A stretch of 23,642 bases of DNA from Burkholderiales bacterium UBA6064 (GTDB lineage: Bacteria; Pseudomonadota; Gammaproteobacteria; Burkholderiales; Burkholderiaceae_B), in contig DIYC01000025.1 in NCBI GenBank assembly GCA_002428895.1, forward strand, positions 4,496 through 28,137, in the 5' to 3' direction. The notes below the pieces were generated by a model. That model saw nothing but the letters and a program-made list of their open reading frames with translations, had not been told where the DNA came from and did no database searches. The position numbers and the translations under genes are program-made. This document shows, piece by piece, positions 22,717 to 23,642 of this stretch (within the stretch, counting starts at the first letter, position 1; each line of letters begins with the position of its first letter).

Positions 22717-23463
22717 ATGATGCATCAAATTGAAATCGAACTGACTGAATTAAACCGCGCAAATACTCAAACGACTGAAGCTGAACAACAAACGGCCAGA
22801 CCCACCATTTTCACCGCGCGACGTCTAGGCTACGGGCTTTTGGTATTCGGGGCAGCTAGCGGAACAACGGGGATTGGCTGTCACATCAAATCAAAAAAGC
22901 CATCATACCTAGTTAACAAAGTCAATTGCACAACGCCTATCAATCAACTCCACACAATAAACTGCTCAGAACAGGAAAAACACTATATCGCATTGGCTCA
23001 TCAAGAAATAACCATGTACCTGAATGAGTCAATTGCCGCAGTGGTAAAGAAAGATTTTTACAATTTTTTTGATAAAAACATTGAAGACATTCGAACCGTT
23101 TTTAACTCGTCAACAGCCAACAATGTTTTGTATGAGTGCACTGATAGCCAGGCTAATTGTGGAAATAAAGGCCTAAAAACTGACCGGAATGTATTGGGCT
23201 TTTTCAAACCAAATTTTTCCACTGATATTGACTCCATCTTTTTATGTGTTCAATCGATTGCAAAATATGCCTTGGAACAATCACGCGACATTGTTTGTGT
23301 TTATACCAATGTGATTTCACATGAAGCTGCTCACTCTGTAAATTGGCCTGAAAATGTTTTTCATAACCATGCAGACTTTAATAAACATGACCCAGTTTAT
23401 GCGCTAGGGTATGCTGTGGAAGACCTTTGTTACACAAAGCCAGGCTGTAAAGAACTCAATTAG
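22717..23463 (+). CDS. Membrane-anchored Asp-zincin (M35-like) metallopeptidase
   Basis: The 248-residue product starts with a polar segment (1-34), followed by a glycine-rich hydrophobic stretch (about 37-57, LGYGLLVFGAASGTTGIGC) that could be a membrane anchor or an internal signal. The rest resembles the M35 lysine-specific endopeptidase domain. It has YECTDSQANC and IFLCVQSIAKYAL in the positions of that family's Cys segments, the zinc site HEAAH (H202, E203, H206), and DPVYALGYAVEDL, where M35 enzymes have the third ligand Asp followed by xxY (DxxYG). D225 would be that ligand. The usual GT before the Asp and the later NAD-x-[YH] segment are missing; the protein ends 20 residues after Y228. 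Enzyme activity is likely but unproven. The start could be ATG 22717 or 22720; there is no clear ribosome site. It follows the ankyrin gene by 95 bases. Confidence 0.65.
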   Translation: MMHQIEIELTELNRANTQTTEAEQQTARPTIFTARRLGYGLLVFGAASGTTGIGCHIKSKKPSYLVNKVNCTTPINQLHTINCSEQEKHYIALAHQEITMYLNESIAAVVKKDFYNFFDKNIEDIRTVFNSSTANNVLYECTDSQANCGNKGLKTDRNVLGFFKPNFSTDIDSIFLCVQSIAKYALEQSRDIVCVYTNVISHEAAHSVNWPENVFHNHADFNKHDPVYALGYAVEDLCYTKPGCKELN

Positions 23464-23474
23464 CTGTTGATAAA

Positions 23475-23492
23475 TAATTGAAATTTCAATTA
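23475..23492. repeat. 18-base AT-rich perfect palindrome
   Basis: TAATTGAAATTTCAATTA lies 12 bases after the metallopeptidase stop, between two convergent genes. It could be a bidirectional transcript-end hairpin or a protein-binding site. Confidence 0.5.
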
Positions 23493-23497
23493 GTTTA

Positions 23498-23513
23498 CAT
23501 AATATAAATTATG
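23498..23513. repeat. Second AT-rich inverted repeat
   Basis: CATAAT and ATTATG flank a four-base loop (ATAA), 5 bases after the preceding palindrome. Together the two make a tandem hairpin region between the convergent genes. No U-run follows on either strand that would make a standard terminator. Confidence 0.35.
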
Positions 23514-23559
23514 CGAAATAAGTATGCTTGAAATCATTCGTTGATTTGTAAGTGCAATT

Positions 23560-23642
23560 TTAGCTAACAATCGCATACCACGTTGCTCTGGCTTTACCGT
23601 GGCGGGAGATTCGATTCGAGTTTACCAGCTCACGAAGCCTTA
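23560..23642 (-). CDS. C-terminal end of a minus-strand gene, winged-helix-like tail
   Basis: On the minus strand a frame runs open from the window edge to a TAA at 23560-23562 and encodes 26 residues (visible end: RLRELVNSNRISRHGKARAT then WYAIVS). The pattern LxELV...IxRxGKxRATWYxI is that of the last helix and wing of winged-helix domains that close Fic-type and AlbA/RecG-like regulators (LxELVxxGxIxxxGxGRxTxY, from memory). The gene body lies outside the window, so its identity is open. The frame is convergent with the metallopeptidase gene. A chance frame of this length is possible. Confidence 0.45.
   Translation of the reverse strand, partial: RLRELVNSNRISRHGKARATWYAIVS

Noticed and set aside
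23600..23635. TTCGATTC as the T-loop of a tRNA at the window end
   Set aside because: The flanking bases do not pair as a T stem, no acceptor or anticodon arm fits, and the same bases read as a coding tail on the minus strand.

Overview
The window comes from a Gram-negative, flagellated bacterium, most likely a gammaproteobacterium of moderately low G+C. The gene order flhA-flhF-flhG-fliA is that of polarly flagellated gammaproteobacteria. The presence of flgH (outer-membrane L ring) and flgI (periplasmic P ring) shows a diderm envelope. An ankyrin-repeat protein and an Asp-zincin (M35-like) metallopeptidase downstream of flgL would suit a host-associated organism, for example of the Legionellales, but the sequence does not prove this.

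Layout. (1) 1-2884: the 3' end of an FAD-dependent oxidoreductase gene (+), then on the minus strand a CBS-domain protein gene with a possible 8-codon leader ORF, and a two-gene unit of a small charged protein and a membrane-anchored class III nucleotide cyclase. (2) 3072-8159: a sigma-28 promoter followed by flhA, flhF, a degenerate flhG/fleN and fliA. (3) 8310-10178: an orphan PAS-type histidine kinase. (4) 10208-11852, minus strand: flgA, flgM, flgN. (5) 12017-21547, plus strand: flgB, C, D, E, F, G, H, I, J, K, L. (6) 21668-23463: an AT-rich ankyrin-repeat gene and a membrane-anchored M35-like metallopeptidase gene. (7) 23560-23642: the 3' end of a minus-strand gene that looks like a winged-helix tail. 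No gene-free stretch exceeds 300 bases.

How the parts work together. The flg genes encode the rod, hook, P and L rings, hook-filament junction and their chaperones. FlhA is the export gate. FlhF and FlhG set the position and number of flagella, and FliA (sigma-28) with its anti-sigma FlgM times late gene expression. Four near-identical sigma-28 promoters (TAAAGTTT or TAAACTTT, 11 bases, RCCGTTAW) lie before flhA, flgM, flgB and flgK. Sigma-28 therefore appears to drive its own operon, its own inhibitor, and genes that are early in the enterobacterial and Pseudomonas hierarchies.

The most interesting items are the FlhG homologue, which has lost its ATPase P-loop but keeps the N-terminal DQAxxLR motif known in FlhG proteins to activate the FlhF GTPase; the inverted sigma-28 wiring; and the ankyrin/metallopeptidase pair behind flgL. 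Several starts were reassigned from Shine-Dalgarno evidence (flhA, flhG, flgM, flgF). No homology search could be run; family calls rest on motifs, length and gene order.
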